A stretch of DNA of 64,000 bases from Planctomycetota bacterium (lineage in GTDB: Bacteria; Planctomycetota; UBA1135; JACQFD01), in NCBI GenBank assembly GCA_016200225.1, contig JACQFD010000028.1:1-64000 (forward strand), in the 5' to 3' direction. Shown piece after piece: positions 45,701 to 53,210 of the stretch. A program made the translations under genes and the position numbers. Every line of letters begins with the position of its first letter. Position 1 is the stretch's first letter. The notes below the pieces were generated by a model. It ran no database searches, was not told the origin of the DNA, and saw nothing but the letters and a program-made list of their open reading frames with translations.

Positions 45701-45929
45701 TTCCACCCGACGAGGGCATTGTATATAAGTCGCCCAGAATGGATAATATAATTGTCGCGCCGTCCGGACTGACGTCGAGATGGAGCCACGTGGCTTCGTC
45801 GGTGTTGAACGCGACGGTTTTGTAGCTTCCATGCGGATCTTCGATTTTCCACGGCGCGTCGGACGACGGACGCGACTCGGCCGGCTGCTGAATTGTTAAG
45901 AGACACGCAATCGCGATCAGGTGCATCAT
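42720..45929 (-). CDS. Exported TolB-like propeller fused to amidohydrolase
   Basis: A 1069-residue protein with a short signal peptide (MMHLIAIACLLTIQQ). Residues 40-640 hold about eleven PD40/TolB-type repeats, each near SPDGKWIAFASDR. Residues 690-1069 form a metal-dependent amidohydrolase: the metal motif is MFDEHAHLHYS (in place of the common HxH with HVH or HTH), then AYGVTSTHDPS, GHTTIEHALPVAP and the late VCMGGHGQMQGLG. The end GSIEIGKLADFIILEKNP is standard for imidazolonepropionase-like amidohydrolases. The substrate is unknown, probably a peptide or cyclic amide. A Lys-rich linker at about 660-680 separates the two parts. Confidence 0.88.
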   Translation of the reverse strand: MMHLIAIACLLTIQQPAESRPSSDAPWKIEDPHGSYKTVAFNTDEATWLHLDVSPDGATIILSILGDLYTMPSSGGKAARITSGAAYDAQPRFSPDGKWIAFASDRNGLENIWICDIEGKNARVISSEKGSSVSAPSWSPDGQYIIARKRLTDTSSLGTVELWMWHVRGGGGVQITKKDEQPDAADPVFSRDGRFIYFSARESRYKYSRNINEGIWQIKRFDRQGGQTIQLTSEYGGAAAPMVSPDGNSLAFTRRVRAKTRIETMDLASGATRVVAEDVERDMQEGFAFHGTFPGYNWTPDGKFIIATAEGKIWKFSVLGGARTPIPFSADVEQRVADAVRFNKKAANDDVRARILRWPVESPDSKKLVFSALGHLYHMPMPGGTPRRLTAQEDLEFCPSFSADGDKLTFVTFGEKSGAVWVANADGSSARQVTTIPAQYANPSFSADGKKIVFLKGSGATLRDDDPAAELYLEIHWIDAGGGASHYVTSVKNRGTNRRMSRPTFSNDGKRIYFIDDEPAGKAGEGEKTVLASIQIDGMDRRTHLRFSRAEEVTVSPDENWLMISELHNAYLAAFPRAGAQTVEINLDNCVVPIARLTDDGGEFVNFADGGKTLTWIYGPTYHRISMRDALPEPAASKEDTKDPKKDDKKPAALPKSDAIEIVLNVPRARPSRVAAYVNARIISMKGDEVIENGAIVVDGDRIRSVGRFDPPSVPAGAEIVDCAGATIMPGMFDEHAHLHYSTSDILTKRPWKYLANLAYGVTSTHDPSASSHEVFTQAEMVEAGFMVGPRIFSTGFILYGADTPGRAIVNNLDDARKHLRRMKALGAFSVKSYMQPKREQRQWILQAAREEQMMVVPEGGGDLESNMSMILDGHTTIEHALPVAPLHKDVVELFAKSGTSYTPTLLVAYGGLWGELWYYQHDEVWKNERLLKYVPQGVVDGKARIRAVMATDEDWHHIDVAAGAKKIVDAGGRVCMGGHGQMQGLGPHWEMWTMVQGGMTPLQAIRASTLAPAQTLGLDGDLGSIEIGKLADFIILEKNPMEQIRNSETVKSVVKNGVLYNLKDLERR

Positions 45930-45949
45930 GCGGGCATCTTACGAATGCT

Positions 45950-46080
45950 GCGGAGCGCCGCCACGCAAAATGCGCTGCGCGCGCAGGGGGGCGCGCTCCG
46001 GCGCCGCATGGCGCTTGCGCTCTGGCGCCGCGAGGCGCTTGCGCTGCGCGCGCGGCGAAGTGCGCTACGCGCGCGGCGAG
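45950..46080. repeat. Low-complexity GCGC-rich tract
   Basis: Short words such as GGCGCTTGCGCT, TGCGCTGCGCGCGC and CGCGCGGCGA recur two or more times in about 130 bases just upstream of the amidohydrolase gene. No protein is supported in any frame. It abuts inverted-repeat element A. Confidence 0.55.
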
Positions 46081-46236
46081 ATGGTCGCTCTCGATGGGAC
46101 TGGGTCGGCGGCTCGGACAGGTGCTCGGCGAATGTTATATATATATCAAACGCTCCGCGTTTGATATATATAACATTCGCCTGCGCAACTCGCCGCGACC
46201 CAGTCCCATCGAGCTCCCAACTGGGAATAATTAAGG
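46081..46236. repeat. Inverted-repeat element A (nested hairpins)
   Basis: Outer arms CTCGATGGGACTGGGTCG (46090-46107) and CGACCCAGTCCCATCGAG (46196-46213) are perfectly complementary over 18 bases. Inside, 46129-46152 and 46158-46179 pair as an AT-rich arm of 22 bases around the loop CTCCG. The whole unit could extrude as a long cruciform or fold as RNA. The first 50 bases recur with four changes in element B, and 46180-46202 recurs exactly, inverted, in element C. No transposase adjoins it; it may be a MITE- or REP-like unit. The rest of 45930-46276 holds no gene. Confidence 0.75.
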
Positions 46237-46276
46237 GTTTGATGAGATTGGGGTGAGCGGAGGATATTGTTATATC

Positions 46277-47863
46277 TCACTGCGCGCGCATGAGGGCGAC
46301 GTTGGTTGTATCAATAAATTTGAAGGTGTTGGCGTCGAGGACGAGGCACTGGATTCCGAAGGTCTGGCCGGGAAGGGAGGCGGGGTCCTGGCCAAGGCCG
46401 ACGAAGGCTTCGCCGGGAGGTAGGGCGAAGGGCGGAGTACCAATTGTTGGATTGGAGAGAGGCGTCATGCCCGATTGATTTGTAAAGAATGTCCGATGCT
46501 CGCGTTTGCCGAGGCCGTTGAAGGGAGCGCAGTATGGCGAACCCGCGGTGTTGACGAGATTGCGCGCGGCGGGGCCGCCGGGATTTGTTATGGAGCCGTA
46601 CATACAATAAGTCGGCGTGGCGGCGGAGATGTCCGTGAACGTGAGGGAAAAGTTCACCAGCGACGCGTCGATCAGCGGAGCGGCGAGGTCGACTCCGAGC
46701 CACAAGCCGAGATAACATTTATTGGGATCGTACGACGCGGCGTTGTTCACGCCAAGGTCGGACAGCCATGATGTTACAGTTTTGGAGTAAATAAATGCGG
46801 GGCCGGTTTTCCAATTTTCCGGGTTGGGGTCGAAAATGGGAGGAATGGTGAAACCCGAGTAAAATACGAGCGGGATCAGAAATGTTGTATTACTGAATCC
46901 GCCGCTGCCCGCGGCCGTGAATCCGGCGTGGGTGTTTCCCATATAAGATATAATATCATTCTTGAACGGGAAGAGCGCGCCGCGGCCGTCGTCGCCGGAA
47001 ATGCTGACGATGCTCGCGGGAGCCACGCCGCCTCCCGGCATGGCGCCGGTGACATTATGAGCATTCTTGATCGGTTGTATCATCGATTGATCGAAATACC
47101 AAGTGACGCAGAACTCGCCCGAGAGCGGCGTCGCGACCGTCCCAAAATTAGGCATTGTCGTCGGAGCGTATACAAGCGATCCGCCCACGATCGTCGGAAT
47201 TGTATATCCCGAGAAACTATTGTCAGCGTCGGTCAGGGTCGCGGCCGGCTCCATCGTCGTGCGGTCGATTTGTAATGAATTGCCCTGTCCATATTGAATT
47301 TCATAATCCTCCCAGACGAACGCGAGGCCGGCCGTGCCGGGAGATACTACATAAGGAGGACCGCCTTTTTTGAGGTAAACCCGATAATGGCAGCCGGGCG
47401 ATCCCCCTGTGATGAAATTCGGCGTGGGCCAGAAGGTGAGGCCGGGCGCGTTCGGAACGGGGCAGCAGCGCGTCGGCGTCGCCGGAACGGGCATTAATAT
47501 ATCCGTAATTGTAATTTTCGGCGAATCATAATTCTGAAGCGCCGCGGATGTGTAACTTACATTGAACTCGACGGCCCGAAAATCGAGTTCCCGGTTGCCG
47601 TTGCCGCAACGAAAGTAAGTACACAATTCGGCGGGCAGCACCTGCCAGACGCTGTAACGCGCCGTCCCCGCCGCGTAGGGAAGCGAGCCGCCGGGAACCG
47701 GAATGGAGTAGGGTTCGAATTTAAAACTGTCGGACCGCCAGATACCGACCGCGTTTGCCGTGGTTTTTGAACATTGGGCGATCGCGCCGCCTGCGAATAG
47801 TAACATCGACGCGCCGGCCGCGGCGACGAACGCTAATGAACGATTTGTGAAAACGGAAGTCAT
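46277..47863 (-). CDS. Secreted protein of unknown function
   Basis: A 528-residue exported protein not recognised as a named family. The signal peptide NRSLAFVAAAGASMLLFAGGAIAQ has a clear cleavage site near residue 30. The mature part is rich in Gly, Pro, Thr and aromatic residues with several cysteines (ELCTYFRCGNG, TRCCPVPN, GSPGCHYRVY), suggesting disulfides and beta structure. The C-terminal segment PGQTFGIQCLVLDANTFKF resembles the ends of other secreted proteins of this kind of organism. The frame opens upstream to 48040, but the signal peptide and the GAGG site seven bases upstream support the ATG at 47863. It is flanked on both sides by copies of the inverted-repeat element. Confidence 0.72.
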   Translation of the reverse strand: MTSVFTNRSLAFVAAAGASMLLFAGGAIAQCSKTTANAVGIWRSDSFKFEPYSIPVPGGSLPYAAGTARYSVWQVLPAELCTYFRCGNGNRELDFRAVEFNVSYTSAALQNYDSPKITITDILMPVPATPTRCCPVPNAPGLTFWPTPNFITGGSPGCHYRVYLKKGGPPYVVSPGTAGLAFVWEDYEIQYGQGNSLQIDRTTMEPAATLTDADNSFSGYTIPTIVGGSLVYAPTTMPNFGTVATPLSGEFCVTWYFDQSMIQPIKNAHNVTGAMPGGGVAPASIVSISGDDGRGALFPFKNDIISYMGNTHAGFTAAGSGGFSNTTFLIPLVFYSGFTIPPIFDPNPENWKTGPAFIYSKTVTSWLSDLGVNNAASYDPNKCYLGLWLGVDLAAPLIDASLVNFSLTFTDISAATPTYCMYGSITNPGGPAARNLVNTAGSPYCAPFNGLGKREHRTFFTNQSGMTPLSNPTIGTPPFALPPGEAFVGLGQDPASLPGQTFGIQCLVLDANTFKFIDTTNVALMRAQ

Positions 47864-47982
47864 TGTCAGCCTCAAATGCGGCGTTTGTAAACGCGGCGAA
47901 CACTCGCGCGCGCGGTTGCGCCAACTCTGCTTCGCGTCTCCCCCGGAGTTCTCGCACAGAAAATCGCCGCGGGCGCTGCGAA

Positions 47983-48071
47983 ATGGTCGCTCTCGATGGG
48001 ATTGGGCCGTCGGCTCGGACAGATGCTCGGCGCGCCTCAATCCAATCGCGCTCCCAACCGGGAAAAATTAA
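47983..48071. repeat. Inverted-repeat element B (short copy)
   Basis: Bases 47983-48032 match element A (46081-46130) at 46 of 50 positions, and 48036-48071 match the right end of A with about seven changes; the inner AT-rich hairpin of A is missing. Where A pairs GACTGGG with CCCAGTC, B pairs GATTGGG with TCAATC, so changes on both arms keep the pairing. 47864-48206 holds no gene. Confidence 0.65.
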
Positions 48072-48171
48072 ATGTATATATTGAAGATTTGCCTTCGACA
48101 CCGATGAATAGTTATGTTCCAAGCGTTGCCCATTCAGCATTCACCTCTTCTTACCCCCCCGTTGGTCGCTC

Positions 48172-48217
48172 GGCGGGTTGGGTCGCGGCGAGTTGCGCAG
48201 GGCATTCTAAACCCGCC
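48172..48217. repeat. Inverted-repeat element C (partial, opposite orientation)
   Basis: Bases 48179-48201 are the exact reverse complement of 46180-46202 in element A. The copy is closed by its own 8-base arms GGCGGGTT (48172-48179) and AACCCGCC (48210-48217). It overlaps the stop codon of the small gene at 48207-48458 and could act as a 3' hairpin for it, although no T-run follows. Confidence 0.6.
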
Positions 48218-48458
48218 GCACGGCGTGAATCATTCCCATCAACCTTTCGATTTCAACGCGATCGCCGGCCTTCGGATGTTCATAAACAATATGGGCCGCG
48301 ACGCGTTCGGTCCACACGCAGGCGTCCGCGGAGTTCGCGGCACCGGCCGCCGTTGCGGCACCAGCGCGAATATAATGAAGTTCGAAATATAAGATTCCGT
48401 GGAATTCGTAGCGAAGGACGTTTTGAAGCGTCGCCGACTCGGTCGACTTGAGGTTCAC
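48207..48458 (-). CDS. Small protein of unknown function
   Basis: An 83-residue reading frame starting with GTG in a four-base GTGA overlap with the upstream gene, whose last codons also create AAGGAGG. The sequence has no signal peptide; the C-terminal half, CVWTERVAAHIVYEHPKAGDRVEIERLM, is balanced and protein-like. No family was recognised. The coupling to the upstream gene and a credible amino-acid mix make it likely real, but a short chance frame cannot be excluded. Confidence 0.5.
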   Translation of the reverse strand: MNLKSTESATLQNVLRYEFHGILYFELHYIRAGAATAAGAANSADACVWTERVAAHIVYEHPKAGDRVEIERLMGMIHAVRRV

Positions 48459-48907
48459 CCTCCTTTCTTAGCTTCGGCAATCCTGCTTTTCCACTTTTTA
48501 CATCTCGACGAAACGATTTCGGGAGTGGGTACTCCGGCGACGACGTCGCACGCTCCGCTCTTAATTACTTTTGTAAACCATTCGATTGTCGGTTGATCGA
48601 GCACCGCGACGACGATCGCGCCGTGATTCGCCGCCTCCACCACGATGGTTTCGCTGTCGCCACCGGGGAGTTCCACGATGACTAACGATCCGGGCGCCAC
48701 TTTTGAAGCATCCGCGCCGTCGATTCTCGAAACGAGCACGCCGGCGTCGGCGGCCGAAGTCATCACGGAAAGCACGAGATCGTCGCCGCCGATCACAAAC
48801 CAGGCCTCGCCGGCCGGTGTCGATTGTTCGACGGCCGATTTGAGCATCGCAATGTCGATACCCTCGTCCACCGGCGGATTCGCGCTGATTTCCGAACTCT
48901 CCGTCAT
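48455..48907 (-). CDS. Unknown protein, possibly a degenerate receiver-like domain
   Basis: A 150-residue cytoplasmic protein. From about residue 25 an alternating pattern of hydrophobic strands and helices (AWFVIGGDDLVLSVM, GSLVIVELPGGDSETIVV, GAIVVAVLDQPTIEWFTKVI, GACDVVAGV) resembles the CheY-like fold, but the phosphorylation site is not clear. The N-terminal part is acidic. The frame is open to 49045; the ATG at 48907 has GGAG ten bases upstream and is preferred. It diverges from hemA across 90 bases, so a regulatory link to heme synthesis is possible but unproven. Confidence 0.65.
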   Translation of the reverse strand: MTESSEISANPPVDEGIDIAMLKSAVEQSTPAGEAWFVIGGDDLVLSVMTSAADAGVLVSRIDGADASKVAPGSLVIVELPGGDSETIVVEAANHGAIVVAVLDQPTIEWFTKVIKSGACDVVAGVPTPEIVSSRCKKWKSRIAEAKKGG

Positions 48908-48997
48908 TTCAACAAATCTCCTTTGTGCCTTTTCGTCCCGCGCGGCCGCTGTTCTCAAGCGGGGGGTCGGGAAATTCGTCGGGCTCCTGACAGTTCG

Positions 48998-50437
48998 ATG
49001 ACATGGAACCTTCTGCAAACGAAAGACTTTGGACGAATCACTCACGCCGTGTTGACGCTTTCACCCCCCTCCACAATTCGAACCCGCGCCATTTGCCCGG
49101 ATTTCGGCATCGTCGGGATCAGCCATCGCAATTGTGAAATTCGCGCGCTCGGCGAATTCACGCGCGATCCGGCGACGCGGACGGAAATCGCGCGCGGATT
49201 ACTACAATTCGGCGCGGGAGAAGTCGTTATATTATCGACGTGCAACCGATTTGAAGTTTTGTTCACGCACGACGCGCGCGCGCGGGCGGCGGAATTTGTA
49301 AATTTAATTTTCACGATGTTCGCGCGCCGCGGATCGCGAATCCCGAATGTTAGTTTCGCGCTCGACGGCGAATCGGCCGTGAATCATCTGTTCGAAGTCG
49401 CCTGTTCGCTCGATTCGCTCGTCGTCGGCGAATTGCAAATTCTCGGTCAACTACGCGCCGCAATCGATCAGGCGGAGGCCGCGGGCACGCTCGGACCGCG
49501 CCTTCGATATATCACAAGCGAGGCGTTCCGCGTCGCGCGCCGCGTTCGCCGCGAAACCAGTCTTTGCCGCGGCGCATCGGTTGTATCGCTCGCAACCGAA
49601 CAATTGAGGCGCGCCTCCGAACGCTGCCATTCCATGTTGCCGGTCGCGCTCGTCGGCGCCGGCGAAATGACCGAACAAGCCGCGACGTCGCTTTCGAAGC
49701 GTGGCGGCATTCCGCTATTGTTTATCAATCGAACGCATTCGAAAGCGCTGGCGCTCGCGAAACGATTCGGCGGCGCGGCCATGGAATTTGACACGTTCCT
49801 CGCGAACCCGCCCGCGATCGCCGCATTGTTAACGTCCACGTCGGCGCCGAATGCTATATTTACAAAAATAGAAGGGCGCGCGCTGCTCGCCGCGCGCGGC
49901 GCTGTTGCATCCAATCCGGCATCCGATTCGGCGTCCAATCCGCTTCAAATCGTCGATCTCGCGGTTCCGTTCGACGTCGCGCCGGACGTGCGCACGCTCG
50001 AAAATGTTGTAGTTTATAGTATCGACGATCTCCGAGCCGTCGCCGCGGAGCGCGTCGAACGCCAGCGCGCTGAAATCGAGCGCGCGCGACAATTATTAGT
50101 CTTGCGCCTCGGACGCCTTGCCGAACGCGAAATCCGCCGGGCCGACGGACTTGCGTTCGGCGGCGCCCGAGCGCGCGGTGAATCCGCCGCCGCGCGCGCC
50201 GTCACCGAATTGAAACTTCGCGATCAGACGGCTCTGCGGCGAATGCTCGCGCGGGCTACGGAGACGAGCCACCGCGTGGCCCACGCTTTCGCGCGCGGAA
50301 TGGACGTTCCGGCATTATTACAAAAAGAAGAAACAAGTCTCCGCGGCGCCATTTCGAGCTGGGTCGACGCCGAAAATGGCCGGCCGTGGGCGCGAAAAAC
50401 GCTCGATTCGATTGCCCTCGCCGTCGCAAACGCGTAA
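48998..50437 (+). CDS. hemA: Glutamyl-tRNA reductase
   Basis: First enzyme of C5 tetrapyrrole synthesis: reduces glutamyl-tRNA to glutamate-1-semialdehyde with NADPH. The nucleophile Cys82 lies in VVILSTCNRFEV; GIVGISHRNCEIR, SLVVGELQILGQLR and the nucleotide loop LVGAGEMTEQAA are standard. The ATG at 48998 gives 479 residues with about 30 more at the N-terminus than usual, so a GTG at 49049 may be the true start. A segment rich in Arg and Ala lies at about 350-410. It opens the heme locus; hemCD follows after 127 bases. Confidence 0.93.
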   Translation: MTWNLLQTKDFGRITHAVLTLSPPSTIRTRAICPDFGIVGISHRNCEIRALGEFTRDPATRTEIARGLLQFGAGEVVILSTCNRFEVLFTHDARARAAEFVNLIFTMFARRGSRIPNVSFALDGESAVNHLFEVACSLDSLVVGELQILGQLRAAIDQAEAAGTLGPRLRYITSEAFRVARRVRRETSLCRGASVVSLATEQLRRASERCHSMLPVALVGAGEMTEQAATSLSKRGGIPLLFINRTHSKALALAKRFGGAAMEFDTFLANPPAIAALLTSTSAPNAIFTKIEGRALLAARGAVASNPASDSASNPLQIVDLAVPFDVAPDVRTLENVVVYSIDDLRAVAAERVERQRAEIERARQLLVLRLGRLAEREIRRADGLAFGGARARGESAAARAVTELKLRDQTALRRMLARATETSHRVAHAFARGMDVPALLQKEETSLRGAISSWVDAENGRPWARKTLDSIALAVANA

Positions 50438-50564
50438 CGCGCGCGCCAAAACACTAATAATAACGCCGCAGTGCTCCGCGGAAGCCGCTCGTTCGAACAC
50501 TTCGCGGCACCGGCGCCGCCATTGCCGGACTAAATCGCGTTCCGGCTGCTAAAATCCCACAGCC

Positions 50565-52214
50565 ATGATAAGAATCGCCACCCGTGGCAGCGCACTCGCG
50601 CTCGCGCAGTCACGCGCAATGGCGGCGTCGTTGGAAGCTTCGGGCGAGGCGGCGGTTCTCATTGTAAGAAAAACGACGGGCGACGTGATCGTCGACCGTC
50701 CGTTCACGTCGATCGAAGGCAAAGGGATTTTTACAAAAGAACTTGAGGACGCGCTGCTGCAGGGCGACGCGGACGTCGCGGTTCATTCATTAAAGGATCT
50801 CCCGGTCGACCTTCCCGCGGGTCTCTCGCTCGCCGCGACGCCGCCGCGCGAGGATCCGGCGGATATATTAATTATTCGAAAAGAATCGTACGATCCGCGT
50901 TTCGCGCTGCCCGTCGCGCAAAATGCACATATCGGAACGTCGTCCACGCGGCGCCGGTCGCAATGGATCGCGAGAAGGCCCGACACGTCGCTGATGGAAT
51001 TGCGCGGGAATATTACAACTAGAATTGAAAGGCTGCATTCCGGACTTTACGACGCGATTCTGCTGGCGAAAGCCGGAATCAACCGCCTCGGCGTGGATTT
51101 AAGTGAATTTACAGTTGTGCGCCTCGATCCGTCGGTGTTCGTGCCCGCGCCGGGACAGGCCGCGCTCGGACTCGAGATCCGCGCCGACGATGCAAAAATC
51201 GAACGAAAACTCGCATTTCTAAACGATGCCAATGCGCGCGCCGCCGTCGACGCCGAGCGCGCCGTGCTCGCGTCGCTCGGAGGCGGATGCTCCGAACCCG
51301 TCGGCGCCTACGCGCGCCGTCGCGGCCGATGCGCGGTGATCGACGCCGTGCTCGGGCCCGTCGAACCGGGGAGCGCGCCCATGCGGCGGGCTCGGGCGGT
51401 GGCCGAGACCTTTACACAAGCCGCGAAGCGCGCCGCCGAAATCTTAAAAAGCGCGGAATCCGAAATTCCGTTTTCGTTAAAAGACAAAACTGTAATATTA
51501 ACACAACAAAAAGGCCGCGGCGACGCGCTCGCGCGCGAACTCGAGGAGCGGGGCGCGCGAACGATGCTCGCGCCGATGATCGAAACGCGGACGTGCGCCG
51601 ACGATCTCGCGATTCGACAGATCGAGCGCTGCGCGGAATTCGATTATATACTATTCACGAGCCGCACGGCGTCCGACGCGTTTCTCGGCGCGGGCGGATT
51701 TGAATATATCAGAACGCGGCCGCGGAAAGGCGGTCCTGTATTCGGAGCCGTCGGACGCGGCTCGGCGGAACCGCTCGAATGCGCGGGGGCGCCCGTCGAT
51801 ATCGTTAGTAAAGGCGACGGCGCGCTCGCACTCGCGGAATTGGTAAAACGGCACGCCGCGACGCGCTCGAAAACCGGGCCGCCGCGCGTGCTTTTCCCGT
51901 GCGCGCGCGAACCCCGCGCCGAACTCGAACAATCGCTCGGCGCCTCCGGATTCACGCTCGTGCGTGCGACACTTTATGAAACGACGCCCGCCGCCGCGGA
52001 ATCTTTACAATCGTTCGTCGGCGAGAAGGCGGATTTTACAATATTCTTTTCGCCGTCGGGCGTCGCGACCTTCAAAGCGCTGCGCCCCTTCGAAACCAAG
52101 TGCGCCGTCGCGATCGGCGCGGCCACGCTCGCCGCGCTTCGCGGCGCGAAGTTTCCAAATATATTACTTTCGCCGGGCCCCGAACCGGCGTCGATCCTCT
52201 CGACGATCCAATGA
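50565..52214 (+). CDS. hemCD: Fused porphobilinogen deaminase and uroporphyrinogen-III synthase
   Basis: A 549-residue bifunctional enzyme. Residues 1-300 are HemC: MIRIATRGSALALAQSR at the start, HSLKDLPVDLP with its conserved lysine, TSSTRRRSQW, and the dipyrromethane cofactor Cys in ASLGGGCSEPVGAYA near residue 243. Residues about 305-549 are HemD-like, with KTVILTQQKGRGDALARELEE at its start and FTSRTASDAFL; HemD is always poorly conserved. The fusion would channel unstable hydroxymethylbilane directly to uroporphyrinogen III. The stop overlaps hemB in ATGA. Confidence 0.92.
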   Translation: MIRIATRGSALALAQSRAMAASLEASGEAAVLIVRKTTGDVIVDRPFTSIEGKGIFTKELEDALLQGDADVAVHSLKDLPVDLPAGLSLAATPPREDPADILIIRKESYDPRFALPVAQNAHIGTSSTRRRSQWIARRPDTSLMELRGNITTRIERLHSGLYDAILLAKAGINRLGVDLSEFTVVRLDPSVFVPAPGQAALGLEIRADDAKIERKLAFLNDANARAAVDAERAVLASLGGGCSEPVGAYARRRGRCAVIDAVLGPVEPGSAPMRRARAVAETFTQAAKRAAEILKSAESEIPFSLKDKTVILTQQKGRGDALARELEERGARTMLAPMIETRTCADDLAIRQIERCAEFDYILFTSRTASDAFLGAGGFEYIRTRPRKGGPVFGAVGRGSAEPLECAGAPVDIVSKGDGALALAELVKRHAATRSKTGPPRVLFPCAREPRAELEQSLGASGFTLVRATLYETTPAAAESLQSFVGEKADFTIFFSPSGVATFKALRPFETKCAVAIGAATLAALRGAKFPNILLSPGPEPASILSTIQ

Positions 52215-53206
52215 ACGATCCTTATTATTACAATTTGCGAAGGCGGCCGCGCCGCCTCCGCGCCACCGCCGCGATCCGCGAGAGCGTGCGCGAAACGCGC
52301 CTTTCCCGCGAACAATTGATACAACCGCACTTCGTGCTCGATGGCAACGGAATCGAGGAACGCATCGATTCGATGCCCGGCATCGCGCGGCAGTCGATCG
52401 ACCGATTATTAGCGACTGTCGGCTCCGATCTCGAGGCCGGCGTCCGTTCGATTATACTGTTCGGCGTGCCCGAGGGCGGAAAAGACGCGTCGGGCTCTTC
52501 GTCGGCGGACGAAAACGCGCTGATCCCGCGCGCCGTCCGCGAACTTAAGAAAAGATTCGCGAACGACGTCGTCGTTTATTGTGATATTTGTCTTTGCGCC
52601 TACACGGATCACGGCCATTGCGGAATTTTGCACGGCGGCCTGATTCTAAACGATCCGTCTTTGCAACATCTGGCCGCGCAGGCCCTGGCCTGCGCGCACG
52701 CGGGGGCCGATTTCGTGGCGCCCTCGGATATGATGGACGGCCGAGTCGGCGCGATTCGCGACGCGCTTGACGCCGAGGGATTTGTAAATACCGGATTGAT
52801 GGCGTACAGCGCCAAGTATGCGTCCGCGTACTACGGCCCTTTCCGCGAGGCGGCGCATTGCGCGCCCGCGTCGGGCGACCGCAAGACTTATCAAATGGAT
52901 CCGCGCAACGCGCGCGAGGCGCTCCGCGAGTGCGCGCTCGACGAGGAGGAGGGCGCCGATATTATTATGATCAAGCCCGCGCTCGCCTATTTGGATATTA
53001 TTTCGAACGTCCGCGCGCGCACGTCGCTTCCGGTCGCCGCGTATAACGTGAGCGGCGAATATTCGATGGTAAAAGCGGCGGCCGCCGCGGGCTGGCTCGA
53101 CGAGCGCGCCGCCGCGATGGAAAATTTATATGCGATCGCGCGCGCCGGAGCGGATCTTATATTAACTTATCACGCGCGCGACGCCTGCAAAAATCGTTGG
53201 ATTTGA
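52211..53206 (+). CDS. hemB: Delta-aminolevulinic acid dehydratase (porphobilinogen synthase)
   Basis: Condenses two aminolevulinates to porphobilinogen. 331 residues, normal for the family. The metal-site stretch CDICLCAYTDHGHCGIL has the three cysteines of zinc-type HemB. Schiff-base lysines lie in AYSAKYASAYYGPF and IIMIKPALAYLD. The longer open frame from 52100 overlaps hemCD, and the ATGA junction at 52211 fixes the start. HemL follows after four bases. Confidence 0.95.
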   Translation: MNDPYYYNLRRRPRRLRATAAIRESVRETRLSREQLIQPHFVLDGNGIEERIDSMPGIARQSIDRLLATVGSDLEAGVRSIILFGVPEGGKDASGSSSADENALIPRAVRELKKRFANDVVVYCDICLCAYTDHGHCGILHGGLILNDPSLQHLAAQALACAHAGADFVAPSDMMDGRVGAIRDALDAEGFVNTGLMAYSAKYASAYYGPFREAAHCAPASGDRKTYQMDPRNAREALRECALDEEEGADIIMIKPALAYLDIISNVRARTSLPVAAYNVSGEYSMVKAAAAAGWLDERAAAMENLYAIARAGADLILTYHARDACKNRWI

Positions 53207-53210
53207 CGCC

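Noticed and set aside
45893-46256. Ala/Arg-rich open frames of 75-113 codons
   Set aside because: They arise from the low-complexity GCGC tract and element A and do not resemble proteins.
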